Below, piece after piece: positions 28,359 through 37,220 of a stretch of 64,000 bases of DNA. This DNA is from Rhodanobacteraceae bacterium (lineage in GTDB: Bacteria > Pseudomonadota > Gammaproteobacteria > Xanthomonadales > Rhodanobacteraceae), in contig JAACZU010000004.1 of assembly GCA_009996615.1 (NCBI GenBank), forward strand, positions 62,001 to 126,000. Direction: 5' to 3'. Position 1 is the first letter of the stretch. Each line of letters begins with the position of its first letter. The notes under the pieces are model-generated. The model worked only from the letters and a program-made list of their open reading frames with translations, searched no databases and was not told where the DNA came from. The position numbers were made by a program, and so were the translations under genes.

Positions 28359-29990
28359 ATGTCGTCCTCCCCGACCGCCTGCCCGATGCGCCTTCTCCGC
28401 GGCCTCACCGTCCTCACCGTCGCCGGTCTCAGCGCGCTCGCCGGCGCGCGCGGGCAGGAGCTCAAGCTGCCCGACATCGGCAGCTCGGCCGCCGCGATCA
28501 TGTCGCCGCAGGACCTGCACGATTACGGCGCCAGCATGCTGCAGCAGTTGCGCGCCTACAACCTCGTGCTCGACGACGCGCTGCTGAGCGACTATCTCAA
28601 CGCGCTCGGCTACCGACTGGTCGCCGCCAGCGACCGGCCCGACACCGGCTTCACGTTCTTCATCGTGCGCGACGACGAGATCAACGCGTTCGCCGCGCCG
28701 GGCGGCTTCATCGGCGTGAACGCCGGCCTGCTCACAGCGATGCCGAGCGAGGACGCGCTCGCCGGCGTGATTGCGCACGAGATCTCGCACGTGCAGCAGC
28801 AGCACATCCTGCGCGCGTTCGAGGACCAGAAGAAGATGTCGGTGCCGATCATGCTCGGCATGCTCGGCGTCATGATCGCCGCCTCCGGCCGCACCGACGA
28901 CGCCGCACCGGCGGCGCTGATCGCCGGTTCGTCGCTGATGCAGCAGCGCCAGATCAACTTCACGCGCAGCGAGGAGGCCGAGGCCGACCGCGTCGGCATC
29001 CAGACCCTCGCGCGCGCCGGCTTCGAGCCGGCGGCGATGGCGGACGCGTTCGGCACGTTCCAGAAGGTCATGCGCGCGAACGGCGTCGACGTGCCGGAGT
29101 TCCTGCGCTCGCACCCGCTCGACAGCAAGCGCATCGCCGAAGCGAAGGCGCGCGCCATGCAGTTGCAGGCGCAGGCCGCCGACGTGCGCGCCAAGCGCAG
29201 CGACGGCATCGACCTGGCGCGGCTCGGGCCGGGCCTGCTGCCGAACCTCAAGGGCGCGGACGCGCCGCGCAAGGATGCCGCGCTCAACCGCGGCGAGGCC
29301 TACTTCGAGCTGATGCGCGCGCGCGCGCGCGTGCTGGCCGCGCGCTCGGCAACCTCGGTGCGCGCCTACTACGCCGACAACCTGCGCGACGATCCGGCCT
29401 TCGACACGCCGGCCAACCGCTACGGCTACGCGCTCGCGCTGATCGCCACGCGCGAGCCGGCGCGGGCGGCCGACGAGCTGCGCAAGCTCGCCGCACAGCA
29501 GCCCGAATCGCCGGTGCTGCGGCTGGCGCTGGCGCAGGCGCAGGACCAGGCCGGCGCCAAGGCCGAGGCGCTCAAGCTGTACGAGCAGCTCAACACCGAC
29601 TTCCCCGGCAACCGCGCGATCACGCTGACCTACGTCGATGCGCTGCTCGGGCACGCCGATGCCGCCGGCGCCAAGCGCAGCCAGGACCTGCTGCGGCCGC
29701 TGGTCGAGCGCTACGCCGACGATCCGGAACTGCAGCGCAGCTACGGCCGCGCCAACGAGCTGGCCGGCGACAAGGTGCGCGCGGCCGAGGCCTACGCCGA
29801 GGCGACCTGGCTGAACGGCCACGCCGAGGACGCGCTGAACCAGCTCAAGGCGCTGGCCAAGCAGGCGGACCTGACCTACTACCAGCGCAGCCGCATCGAG
29901 GCGCGCATCACCCAGCTGACGCCGGCCGTGCTGGAGCTGCGCAAGCGCAACGCGCCGGCGCCGTCGGATTCGCTGGCGCCGCTGCGCTGA
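28359..29990 (+). CDS. bepA: Periplasmic M48 metalloprotease with TPR region (BepA/YfgC type)
   Basis: A 543-residue exported protein in which a signal peptide precedes a zinc metalloprotease domain with HEISH near residues 141-145. The third ligand segment EEAEADRVG is near 206-214. After about residue 300 come TPR-like helical repeats (EPARAADELRKLAAQQPES and others). In E. coli BepA this combination degrades or helps fold LptD and other outer-membrane proteins. Start is uncertain: ATG 28359 or ATG 28386 (MRLLRGLTVLTV), neither with a Shine-Dalgarno. Both keep a signal peptide. Confidence 0.88.
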   Translation: MSSSPTACPMRLLRGLTVLTVAGLSALAGARGQELKLPDIGSSAAAIMSPQDLHDYGASMLQQLRAYNLVLDDALLSDYLNALGYRLVAASDRPDTGFTFFIVRDDEINAFAAPGGFIGVNAGLLTAMPSEDALAGVIAHEISHVQQQHILRAFEDQKKMSVPIMLGMLGVMIAASGRTDDAAPAALIAGSSLMQQRQINFTRSEEAEADRVGIQTLARAGFEPAAMADAFGTFQKVMRANGVDVPEFLRSHPLDSKRIAEAKARAMQLQAQAADVRAKRSDGIDLARLGPGLLPNLKGADAPRKDAALNRGEAYFELMRARARVLAARSATSVRAYYADNLRDDPAFDTPANRYGYALALIATREPARAADELRKLAAQQPESPVLRLALAQAQDQAGAKAEALKLYEQLNTDFPGNRAITLTYVDALLGHADAAGAKRSQDLLRPLVERYADDPELQRSYGRANELAGDKVRAAEAYAEATWLNGHAEDALNQLKALAKQADLTYYQRSRIEARITQLTPAVLELRKRNAPAPSDSLAPLR

Positions 29991-30006
29991 GGACCTGGGC
30001 TGAAAG

Positions 30007-30152
30007 GCATCGCGGCTTCCGCCGCTGCCACCGAAAGCGACGCCTCGCCCCTCCTGTGAGAGCGCCGGCAGGCGCGATGCTTCTTGGCCGAAGCGGAACG
30101 GGTCGAGACTGCGCCATTCCAATCCCGAATCCCGAATCCCCAATCCCGGCCT
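30007..30152. repeat. R4 inverted pair and R2 copy between bepA and phoB
   Basis: An R4 pair (30007-30082, GGCATCGCGGCTTCCGCCGC facing GAGAGCGCCGGCAGGCGCGA) is followed by an R2 copy (about 30114-30152). They make up half of the 317-bp gap 29991-30307. The remainder holds the phoB promoter region, where ATGTCAT (30228-30234) is one plausible Pho-box half-site but no second half-site is convincing. Confidence 0.75.
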
Positions 30153-30307
30153 CTGCAAGATTTCCGCAACCTGCCCGGGCGCGGCGCCATGCGCCCGCAC
30201 GCCACGCGGTGCCCGCCTTGGCGCGCGATGTCATTCCGGCGTAACAATAGGCCGCTGCAATGCCCGCGTCATAAATGCGCCCCGTCGGCGCCGCCAGCGG
30301 TGACACC

Positions 30308-30997
30308 GTGCAAAAACACATCCTGATCGTCGAAGACGAGCCCGCCATCCGCGACATGGTCGCGTTCGCGCTGCGCACCGCCGGCATCGAGGCGATGCAC
30401 GCGGCCGACGCGCGCGCTGCGCAAAGCGCGATCGGCGAGCGCGTGCCGGACCTGATCCTGCTCGACTGGATGCTGCCGGGCATGAGCGGCCTCGACCTCG
30501 CGCGGCGCCTGCGCAAGGACGAGCTGACGCGCGAGGTGCCGATCATCATGCTGACCGCGCGCGGCGAGGAAACCGACCGCGTCAGCGGCCTCGACGCCGG
30601 CGTCGACGACTACGTGGTCAAGCCGTTCTCCACGCGCGAGCTGCTCGCGCGCATCCGCGCGGTCATGCGCCGCACGCACGGCGAGGATGCCGAAGGCATC
30701 GTCGAACTGGGCGGCCTGCGCATCGACAGCGCCGCGCATCGCGTGTTCGCCGGCGAGCGGCCGGTGCAGATCGGCCCGACCGAGTACAAGCTGCTGCACT
30801 TTTTCATGACCCACGCCGAGCGCGTCTATTCGCGCAGCCAGCTGCTCGACCACGTCTGGGGCGGCGGCGTCTACGTCGAAGAGCGCACCGTCGACGTGCA
30901 CATCCGGCGCCTGCGCAAGACGCTCGAGCCGTTCGGCCTCGACGCGCTGGTGCAGACCGTGCGCGGCGCCGGCTACCGCTTCTCGACCAGCGTCTGA
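30308..30997 (+). CDS. phoB: Phosphate response regulator PhoB
   Basis: A 229-residue OmpR-family response regulator, the same length as E. coli PhoB. The receiver domain has Asp10/Glu11, the phosphoacceptor Asp53 (LLDWMLPG), Thr83 and Lys105. The C-terminal winged helix ends with [17 protein letters not shown] and VRGAGYRFS. The start is a GTG at 30308, chosen because it gives the family N-terminus [11 protein letters not shown]; an ATG 33 nt upstream would add an unlikely extension. It heads the phoB-phoR-PstS-ppk-ppx run. Confidence 0.95.
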   Translation: MQKHILIVEDEPAIRDMVAFALRTAGIEAMHAADARAAQSAIGERVPDLILLDWMLPGMSGLDLARRLRKDELTREVPIIMLTARGEETDRVSGLDAGVDDYVVKPFSTRELLARIRAVMRRTHGEDAEGIVELGGLRIDSAAHRVFAGERPVQIGPTEYKLLHFFMTHAERVYSRSQLLDHVWGGGVYVEERTVDVHIRRLRKTLEPFGLDALVQTVRGAGYRFSTSV

Positions 30998-31066
30998 CGT
31001 GACGCGCGCGCGCTCCCCGCAGCCCCTTGCCCTGCGCGCGGACGGACACGCGCGCGGGAGCCGCCG

Positions 31067-32380
31067 ATGATGCCGCCATCGCTGCAGCGCGCCTGGCGCG
31101 CGAGTGCGTGGCGCGCCGCCGCGGTCGTACTGGCCGCGCTGCTCGCCGGCTTGGCGCTGCACGCGCTGCCGGCCTGCCTGCTCGCCGCCGCGATCGCGCT
31201 GCTGGCCTGGGGCGGCTGGCGCCTGCTGCGGCTGGCGCGCCTGCTCGGTGGCGGCCGCTACCTGCCGGCCGCCAGCGGCAACGGCATCTGGGATGCACTG
31301 CAGAACGAACTGCACCGGCGCCAGCGCAGCGCCGTCGCCGACAAGCGCCGCCGCGTGCGCCTGCTGCGCGCGTTCCGCGACGCCGCCGCGGCGCTGCCCG
31401 ACGCGGTCGTCGCGCTCGACGACGCCGGCCGCGTGCAGTGGTTCAACGAAGCCGCGCAAACCCTGCTCGGCCTGAAGTACCCGCACGACCTCGGCGCGCC
31501 GCTGACCAACCTCGTGCGCGCGCCGCGTTTCGCGCAGTGGCTGCAGGCCGACAGTGCCGAGCCGCTGACCGACTTTGCCTCGCCGCGCGACGACAGCCGC
31601 CGCCTCGGCTTGCGCCTGATCCGCTACGCCGACGACCGTGCGCTTTTGATCGCGCGCGACATGAGCCAGCTGATGCGCCTGGAGCAGGTGCGGCGCGACT
31701 TCGTCGCAAACGTCTCGCACGAGCTGCGCACGCCGCTGACCGTCGTGCATGGCTACCTCGACATGATCGAGCCGGAATCGATCCCCGAGTACGCGCCGAT
31801 CCTGCACGAGCTGCGCAGCCAGTCGCGGCGCATGACGCAGATCGTCGAGGACCTCCTGACGCTATCGCGGCTGGAGGCGCGCAGCGAGCTGCCGCAGGAA
31901 CGCGTCGCCATGCGGCCGCTGCTGGAAGCGCTGCGGCGCGAGGCGCTGGCGCTCGGCGACGGCGGCCACACGGTGACGATCGAGCGGCGCGACGAGCGCG
32001 ACCTGCTCGGCTCGGCCAAGGAGCTGCACAGCGCGTTCTCGAACCTGGTCAGCAACGCGGTGCGCTACACGCCGCGCGGCGGCCGCATCACGCTGCGCTG
32101 GGAGGCCGCCGGCGCGGGCGCGCGCCTGGCCGTGATCGACACCGGCCAGGGCATCGCCCCGCAGCACCTGCCGCGCCTGACCGAGCGCTTCTACCGCGTC
32201 TCGACCAGCCGCTCGCGCGAAACCGGCGGCACCGGCCTGGGCCTGTCGATCGTCAAGCACGTGCTGCAACTGCACCAGGCGCACCTGGAGATCGCCAGCG
32301 AAGCGGGCGTCGGCAGCACGTTCGCCTGCGTGTTCGGCGCCGAGCGCCTGCTCGCTCCGCTGCCGGCGGAAGCGCCATGA
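31067..32380 (+). CDS. phoR: Phosphate sensor histidine kinase PhoR
   Basis: A 437-residue membrane kinase. Two N-terminal hydrophobic helices (about 15-30 and 35-50) are followed by a PAS-like region (AFRDAAAALPDAVVALDDAG). The H box SHELRTPLTVVHGYLDM has the phospho-accepting His near 218. The N box (FSNLVSNAVRYTPRGG) and G boxes (DTGQGIAP, GGTGLGLSIVKH) complete the ATPase. It lacks a large periplasmic domain, as PhoR proteins do. It follows phoB by 69 bp, and its stop overlaps the start of the PstS-like gene (ATGA), which is unusual: pstS normally has its own Pho-box promoter. Confidence 0.94.
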   Translation: MMPPSLQRAWRASAWRAAAVVLAALLAGLALHALPACLLAAAIALLAWGGWRLLRLARLLGGGRYLPAASGNGIWDALQNELHRRQRSAVADKRRRVRLLRAFRDAAAALPDAVVALDDAGRVQWFNEAAQTLLGLKYPHDLGAPLTNLVRAPRFAQWLQADSAEPLTDFASPRDDSRRLGLRLIRYADDRALLIARDMSQLMRLEQVRRDFVANVSHELRTPLTVVHGYLDMIEPESIPEYAPILHELRSQSRRMTQIVEDLLTLSRLEARSELPQERVAMRPLLEALRREALALGDGGHTVTIERRDERDLLGSAKELHSAFSNLVSNAVRYTPRGGRITLRWEAAGAGARLAVIDTGQGIAPQHLPRLTERFYRVSTSRSRETGGTGLGLSIVKHVLQLHQAHLEIASEAGVGSTFACVFGAERLLAPLPAEAP

Positions 32381-33333
32381 GCTGGCGCGGCCTGCTCGCC
32401 GCCGCGCTGCTGTGCGCGGTGCTGCCCGCCGCTGCCGACGAGGGGCTGCGCGGCAGCCTGACCAGCGTCGGCTCCGACACCGCCAGCGCGCTGGTCACGC
32501 GCTGGGCCGCCGCGTTCCAGGCGCTGCATCCGCTGGCGCGCGTGCAGGTACAGGCGGCCGGCTCGGCCAGCGCACCGATCGCGCTGACCGCCGGCGCGGC
32601 CGACCTCGGCTCGATGAGCCGGCCGATGAGCGCGGCCGAGCTGGCCGCGTTCGCTGCGCGCCACGGCCATGCCCCGACCCGCGTCATGATCGCGCACGAC
32701 GCGATCGCGGTGTTCGTGCATCCGGACAACCCGCTCGCCAGCGTCACGCTGGCCGAGCTCGACGCGATCTATTCGGCCACGCGCCGCTGCGGCGCGCCGC
32801 AGCCGATCCGCCGCTGGCGCGACCTCGCCGCCGATGCCGATACGGCGTTCGGCGCGCTGCCGCTGCTGGCCAGCGGCCGCAACAGCGGCTCGGGCACCTG
32901 GGAGCTGTTCCGCGAGACCGCGCTGTGCGGCGGCGAGTACCGCCCCGAAATGATCGCCTGGCCCGGCAATGGCGCCGTCGTCGCGACCGTCGCGACGAAC
33001 CGCGAAGCGATCGGTTACGCCGGGCTCGGCTACGTGAACGGACTGGTCAAGCCGCTGGCGCTGGCGCCGCGCGCCGGCGAGGCCGCGGTCGCGCCGGAGC
33101 CGGCCAACGTGGCCGACGGGCGCTATCCTCTGGCCCGCGCGCTGTATCTTTATGTCAACCGTCCGCCCGGCCGCGCGCTGGCGCCGCTGCCGGCCGCGTT
33201 CCTCGCCTATGCGCTGTCCGCGGAAGGCCAGGCGCTGGTGCGCCTGGAAGGCTTCCTGCCGCTGACCGACGCCGAGCGTGCAGCGCAGCGCGCCGTACTG
33301 GAACGCGACTCCACCCTAGCCCCTAGCCCGTAG
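32377..33333 (+). CDS. PstS-like periplasmic phosphate-binding protein
   Basis: A 318-residue exported protein: signal peptide MSWRGLLAAALLCAVLPAAA, then LRGSLTSVGSDTASALVTRW, AGSASAPIALTAGAADLGSM and RNSGSGTWELFRE. These are the phosphate-contact loops of PstS-type proteins. The domain is shorter than in pumping PstS and belongs to the PstS-like substrate-binding group. No pstCAB transporter genes follow; ppk starts 10 bp downstream. Translationally coupled to phoR, it may act with the sensor or supply phosphate to a transporter encoded elsewhere. Confidence 0.88.
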   Translation: MSWRGLLAAALLCAVLPAAADEGLRGSLTSVGSDTASALVTRWAAAFQALHPLARVQVQAAGSASAPIALTAGAADLGSMSRPMSAAELAAFAARHGHAPTRVMIAHDAIAVFVHPDNPLASVTLAELDAIYSATRRCGAPQPIRRWRDLAADADTAFGALPLLASGRNSGSGTWELFRETALCGGEYRPEMIAWPGNGAVVATVATNREAIGYAGLGYVNGLVKPLALAPRAGEAAVAPEPANVADGRYPLARALYLYVNRPPGRALAPLPAAFLAYALSAEGQALVRLEGFLPLTDAERAAQRAVLERDSTLAPSP

Positions 33334-33343
33334 CCCTCGCCCC

Positions 33344-35422
33344 ATGAATCGCGAAGTGGACCAGAGCCTCAAGGACCCGAGCCTGTACCTGAACCGCGAG
33401 CTGGCACAGCTCGAGTTCAATTTCCGCGTGCTCGCGCAGGCCGAGGACGCGCGCGTGCCGCTGCTCGAGCGCCTGCGCTACCTGTGCATCGCGTGCACGA
33501 ACCTGGACGAGTTCTTCGAGGTGCGCGTGGCCGTGCTGCGCGAACAGCTCGGCCTGAACGAGTCGCGCCCGGGCCCGGACGCGCTGCCGCCGGGCGAAGC
33601 ACTCGCGCGCATCCGCGAGCGCACGCTGACGCTGGTGAAGGCGCAGTACGACTTCTGGAACGCGACGCTGCTGCCGGCACTGGAGGCCGAAGGCATCCGC
33701 TTCTCCAAGCGCGATGCGTGGACGGTCAAGCAGCGGCGCTGGCTGCAGGGCTATTTCCGCAACGAGATCCTGCCGGTGCTGTCGCCGCTCGGACTCGATC
33801 CGGCGCATCCGTTCCCGCGCATCCTCAACAAGAGCCTGAACCTGGCCGTCGTGCTGCAGGGGCGCGATGCGTTCGGTCGCGAGGGCCACATGGCGCTGGT
33901 GCGCGCGCCGCGCTCGCTGCCGCGCATCATCCGCCTGCCGGCGGAAGTGGCCGAAGTGCCGTACGACTTCGTGTTCCTGTCCAGCGTGCTGCACGAGTTC
34001 ATGGACGAGCTGTTCCCGGGCATGCAGGTGAAGGGCTCGTACCAGTTCCGCGTGACGCGCAACAGCGAGCTCGTCGTCGACGAGGACGAAGTGGAGAACA
34101 TCGCGCTGGCGCTGCGCGACGAGCTGAAGGGCCGCGGCTTCGCCAAGGCGGTGCGGCTGGAGGTGGCCGACAACTGCCCCAAGCCGATCGCCGACATGCT
34201 GATGCAGAACTTCGAGCTGAGCGAGTCGGAGGTGTTCCGCTGCGAAGGGCCGGTCAACGTGAACCGCGTCAACGCGGTCTACGACCAGATCGACCGCCCC
34301 GACCTCAAGTTCCCCACGTTCACGCCGCGCGTGCTGCCGGCGGTGCTGGAGGAGCAGAGCCTGTTCGAGGCGATCGGCGAGCGCGACATCCTGCTGCACC
34401 ATCCGTTCGAGTCGTTCAGCGCCGTGATCGAGCTGGTGCGCGAGGCCAGCGTCGATCCCGACGTGCTCGCGATCAAGCAGACGCTGTACCGCGTCGGCAA
34501 CGCCTCGCCGCTGGTCGACCACCTGATCGAGGCGGCGCGCCAGGGCAAGGACGTCACGGTCGTGGTCGAGCTGCGCGCGCGCTTCGACGAGGAAGCCAAC
34601 CTGCGCCTGGCCAACCGCCTGCAGGAAGCCGGCGTGCAGGTCGTCTACGGCGTGGTCGGCTACAAGACGCACGCCAAGATGCTGCTGGTCGTGCGCCGCG
34701 AGCAGGGCGCGCTGCGCCGCTACGTGCACCTGTCGACCGGCAACTACCACCAGGCCACCTCGCGCCTGTACACCGACTTCGGCCTGATGACCGCGAACCC
34801 CGACATCGGCGAGGACGCGCACCTGCTGTTCCTGCAGCTGTCGGGGCTGGGACCGATCATCAAGCTCAAGTGCCTGCTGCACTCGCCGTTCACGCTGCAC
34901 AAGGGCCTGATGGAGAAGATCGAGCGCGAGATCGCGCACGCACAGGCCGGCCGGCCGGCACGCATCATCGCCAAGATGAACGCGCTCAACGAGCAGTCGG
35001 TGATCGAGACGCTCTACCGCGCCTCGCGTGCCGGCGTGCAGATCGACCTGATCGTGCGCGGCGCCTGCGCGCTGCGCCCCGGCCTGCCCGGCGTGTCGGA
35101 CAACATCCGCGTGCGCTCGATCGTCGGCCGCTTCCTCGAACACAGCCGCGTGTACTGGTTCTGCAACGGCGACGCGCCGGAGATCTACTGTTCCAGCGCC
35201 GACTGGATGGAACGCAACCTGCTGCGCCGCATCGAGACGTGCTTTCCGATCCGCGATCCGAAGCTGGCCCAGCGCGTCTACGACGAGGCGCTGGCGAACT
35301 ACCTGACCGACAACACGCAGGCCTGGATCCTCGGCGCCGACGGTACCTACACGCGCCTGACTCCGGACGGCGCGCCGGCGCACTCGGCGCAACAGGCGCT
35401 GCTGGCGAAACTGACGCAGTGA
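33344..35422 (+). CDS. ppk: Polyphosphate kinase 1
   Basis: A 692-residue PPK1 that makes polyphosphate from ATP reversibly. The N-terminus (LYLNRELAQLEFNFRVLAQA) is characteristic. The autophosphorylated His lies in KTHAKMLLVV near residue 444, and a second conserved His in GNYHQATSRLYTD is near 468. IRVRSIVGRFLEHSRV and the C-terminal MERNLLRRIETCFPI are also conserved. It is in the same run as phoBR and the PstS-like gene and upstream of ppx, as expected for polyphosphate metabolism under Pho control. Confidence 0.97.
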   Translation: MNREVDQSLKDPSLYLNRELAQLEFNFRVLAQAEDARVPLLERLRYLCIACTNLDEFFEVRVAVLREQLGLNESRPGPDALPPGEALARIRERTLTLVKAQYDFWNATLLPALEAEGIRFSKRDAWTVKQRRWLQGYFRNEILPVLSPLGLDPAHPFPRILNKSLNLAVVLQGRDAFGREGHMALVRAPRSLPRIIRLPAEVAEVPYDFVFLSSVLHEFMDELFPGMQVKGSYQFRVTRNSELVVDEDEVENIALALRDELKGRGFAKAVRLEVADNCPKPIADMLMQNFELSESEVFRCEGPVNVNRVNAVYDQIDRPDLKFPTFTPRVLPAVLEEQSLFEAIGERDILLHHPFESFSAVIELVREASVDPDVLAIKQTLYRVGNASPLVDHLIEAARQGKDVTVVVELRARFDEEANLRLANRLQEAGVQVVYGVVGYKTHAKMLLVVRREQGALRRYVHLSTGNYHQATSRLYTDFGLMTANPDIGEDAHLLFLQLSGLGPIIKLKCLLHSPFTLHKGLMEKIEREIAHAQAGRPARIIAKMNALNEQSVIETLYRASRAGVQIDLIVRGACALRPGLPGVSDNIRVRSIVGRFLEHSRVYWFCNGDAPEIYCSSADWMERNLLRRIETCFPIRDPKLAQRVYDEALANYLTDNTQAWILGADGTYTRLTPDGAPAHSAQQALLAKLTQ

Positions 35423-35550
35423 ACCCGATCCCGATCTCCGGCGCGAGGCGCTGGAAGATCGGGACCCGACTCTTCGCGCGCGGCGAGACGCCGCCTCGGA
35501 ACGCGGCGACGGACATGCGACAATTGCCGCTCCCCAGACAGGCGGATGCC

Positions 35551-37083
35551 GTGCCCGACACCCACGCCACGAACATCCGTGACGGCGAACTGATCGCCGC
35601 GGTCGACATCGGCTCCAACAGCTTCCACCTGATCGTCGCGCGCTACGAACACGGCAGCCTGCGCATCATCGACCGCCTGCGCGACAGCGTGCGCATGGCG
35701 ATGGGCCTTCGCGCCGACGGCACGCTCGAGCCGGAGCGCCGCCAGCGCGCGCTGGCCTCGCTCGCGCGCTTCGGCCAGCGCCTGCGCGCAATCCCGCCCG
35801 GGCGCGTGCGCGCGGTGGCGACCAACACGGTGCGCCGGCTGGCCAATCCGCAGGCGTTCCTGCTGCCGGCCGAGACCGCGCTGGGCCATCCGATCGAGGT
35901 GGTCAGCGGCCGCGAGGAGGCGCGCCTGATCTACCTCGGCGTCGCCCACGACCTGGCCAAGTCGAGCCAGCGCCGCCTGGTCGTCGACATCGGCGGCGGC
36001 AGCACCGAATTCATCATCGGCCAGGGCTACGAGGCATTGGAGACCGAGAGCGTGCAGGTCGGCTGCGTCGCCAGCACGCTGCGCTTCTTCGGCGACGGGC
36101 GCTACACGCCCGCGCGCTGGCGCCAGGCGCAGACCGAGATCGCGGTCGAGCTGCAGCAGTTCGCGGCCGACTACCGCGCGCGCGGCTGGGTCGAGGCGTT
36201 CGGCTCGTCCGGCACGGCCAAGTCGATCGGCAGCGTCGTGCAGGCGAACGGCTGGTGCGAACAGGGCATCAGCGCCGAGGCGCTGGCACGCCTGCGCGAT
36301 GCGATCCTCGCCGCCGGCCACGTCGACAAGCTGCGCCTGGCCGGCCTCGCCGAGGAGCGCGTGCCGATCCTGGCCGGCGGCGTCGCCGTGCTGCAGGCGA
36401 TCTTCACAACCTTCGCGCTGGACCAGATGGGCGTGTGCGAGACCTCGATGCGCGAGGGCCTGCTGTACGACCTCGTCGGCCGCGCCATGCACGGCGACCC
36501 GCGCGCCAGCAGCGTCGCCGCGCTCGCCGCGCGCTACGCGGTCGACCGCGCCCAGGCCGCGCGCGTGCACCTGGCGGCGATGGAGCTGTACGACCAGGTC
36601 GCCGAAGCCTGGCAACTGGGCGGCATCGAGCGCGACCTGCTCGGCTGGGCCGCCGACATCCACGAGATCGGCCTGGCCATCGCGCACAGCCTCCACCACG
36701 TGCACGGCGCCTACATCGTGGCCAATTCCGACATGGCCGGCTTCAGCCGCCAGGGCCAGGCGGCGCTCGCCGCGCTGGTCCGCTCGCACCGGCGCAAGCC
36801 GGACCGCGAAACGATCGCCGCGCTGCCCGAGCGCCTGCGCAGCCCGGTGCGCCGCCTCACCGCGCTGCTGCGGCTGGCCGCGCTGCTCGAACGCGCACGC
36901 ACGACCGAGCCGCTGCCGGCCCTGCACGTGGTCGCCGAGGACAAGACCCTGCGGCTGGAGATCCCGGCCGACTGGCTCGACCAGCACCCGCTCACGCGCG
37001 CCGACCTCGAGCACGAGCGCGACTACTTCAAGCTGCTCGACCTCAAGCTGCAGGTGCGCGTCAGCGAGCCGGCGGCGGCGTAA
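35551..37083 (+). CDS. ppx: Exopolyphosphatase (Ppx/GppA family)
   Basis: A 510-residue enzyme of the ASKHA fold that removes phosphate from polyphosphate ends or hydrolyses pppGpp. Phosphate-binding loops VDIGSNSFHLIVA (near 16-28) and VVDIGGGSTEFIIG (near 145) are clear. A C-terminal HD-like region (DIHEIGLAIAHSLHHVHGAY) follows. I prefer the GTG at 35551, after AGGCGG, because it gives the short N-terminus typical of the family. An in-frame ATG at 35515 would add 12 residues. It is separated from ppk by 128 bp. Confidence 0.92.
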   Translation: MPDTHATNIRDGELIAAVDIGSNSFHLIVARYEHGSLRIIDRLRDSVRMAMGLRADGTLEPERRQRALASLARFGQRLRAIPPGRVRAVATNTVRRLANPQAFLLPAETALGHPIEVVSGREEARLIYLGVAHDLAKSSQRRLVVDIGGGSTEFIIGQGYEALETESVQVGCVASTLRFFGDGRYTPARWRQAQTEIAVELQQFAADYRARGWVEAFGSSGTAKSIGSVVQANGWCEQGISAEALARLRDAILAAGHVDKLRLAGLAEERVPILAGGVAVLQAIFTTFALDQMGVCETSMREGLLYDLVGRAMHGDPRASSVAALAARYAVDRAQAARVHLAAMELYDQVAEAWQLGGIERDLLGWAADIHEIGLAIAHSLHHVHGAYIVANSDMAGFSRQGQAALAALVRSHRRKPDRETIAALPERLRSPVRRLTALLRLAALLERARTTEPLPALHVVAEDKTLRLEIPADWLDQHPLTRADLEHERDYFKLLDLKLQVRVSEPAAA

Positions 37084-37188
37084 GGCGCACCGACACGGGA
37101 TCGATTGGACACGGGTCGACGCGGATGGAGCTGTTGCCGATCCGCACTGATCCGCGTTGATGCAGGCTCCGCGCTCCTCCGCTGCGGC

Positions 37189-37194
37189 TAGAAT
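37189..37194 (+). promoter_or_regulatory. Possible -10 for the kinase gene
   Basis: TAGAAT lies 26 bp before the ATG at 37221, followed by a short GGCGG/CGCC dyad. No convincing -35. Confidence 0.35.
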
Positions 37195-37220
37195 CGGCGG
37201 CCAATCGCCGCACGCACGTC

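Noticed and set aside
30228-30272. Pho box upstream of phoB
   Set aside because: ATGTCAT at 30228-30234 resembles a half-site, but the 11-bp-spaced partner is poor, and GCGTCAT at 30266 is out of register.
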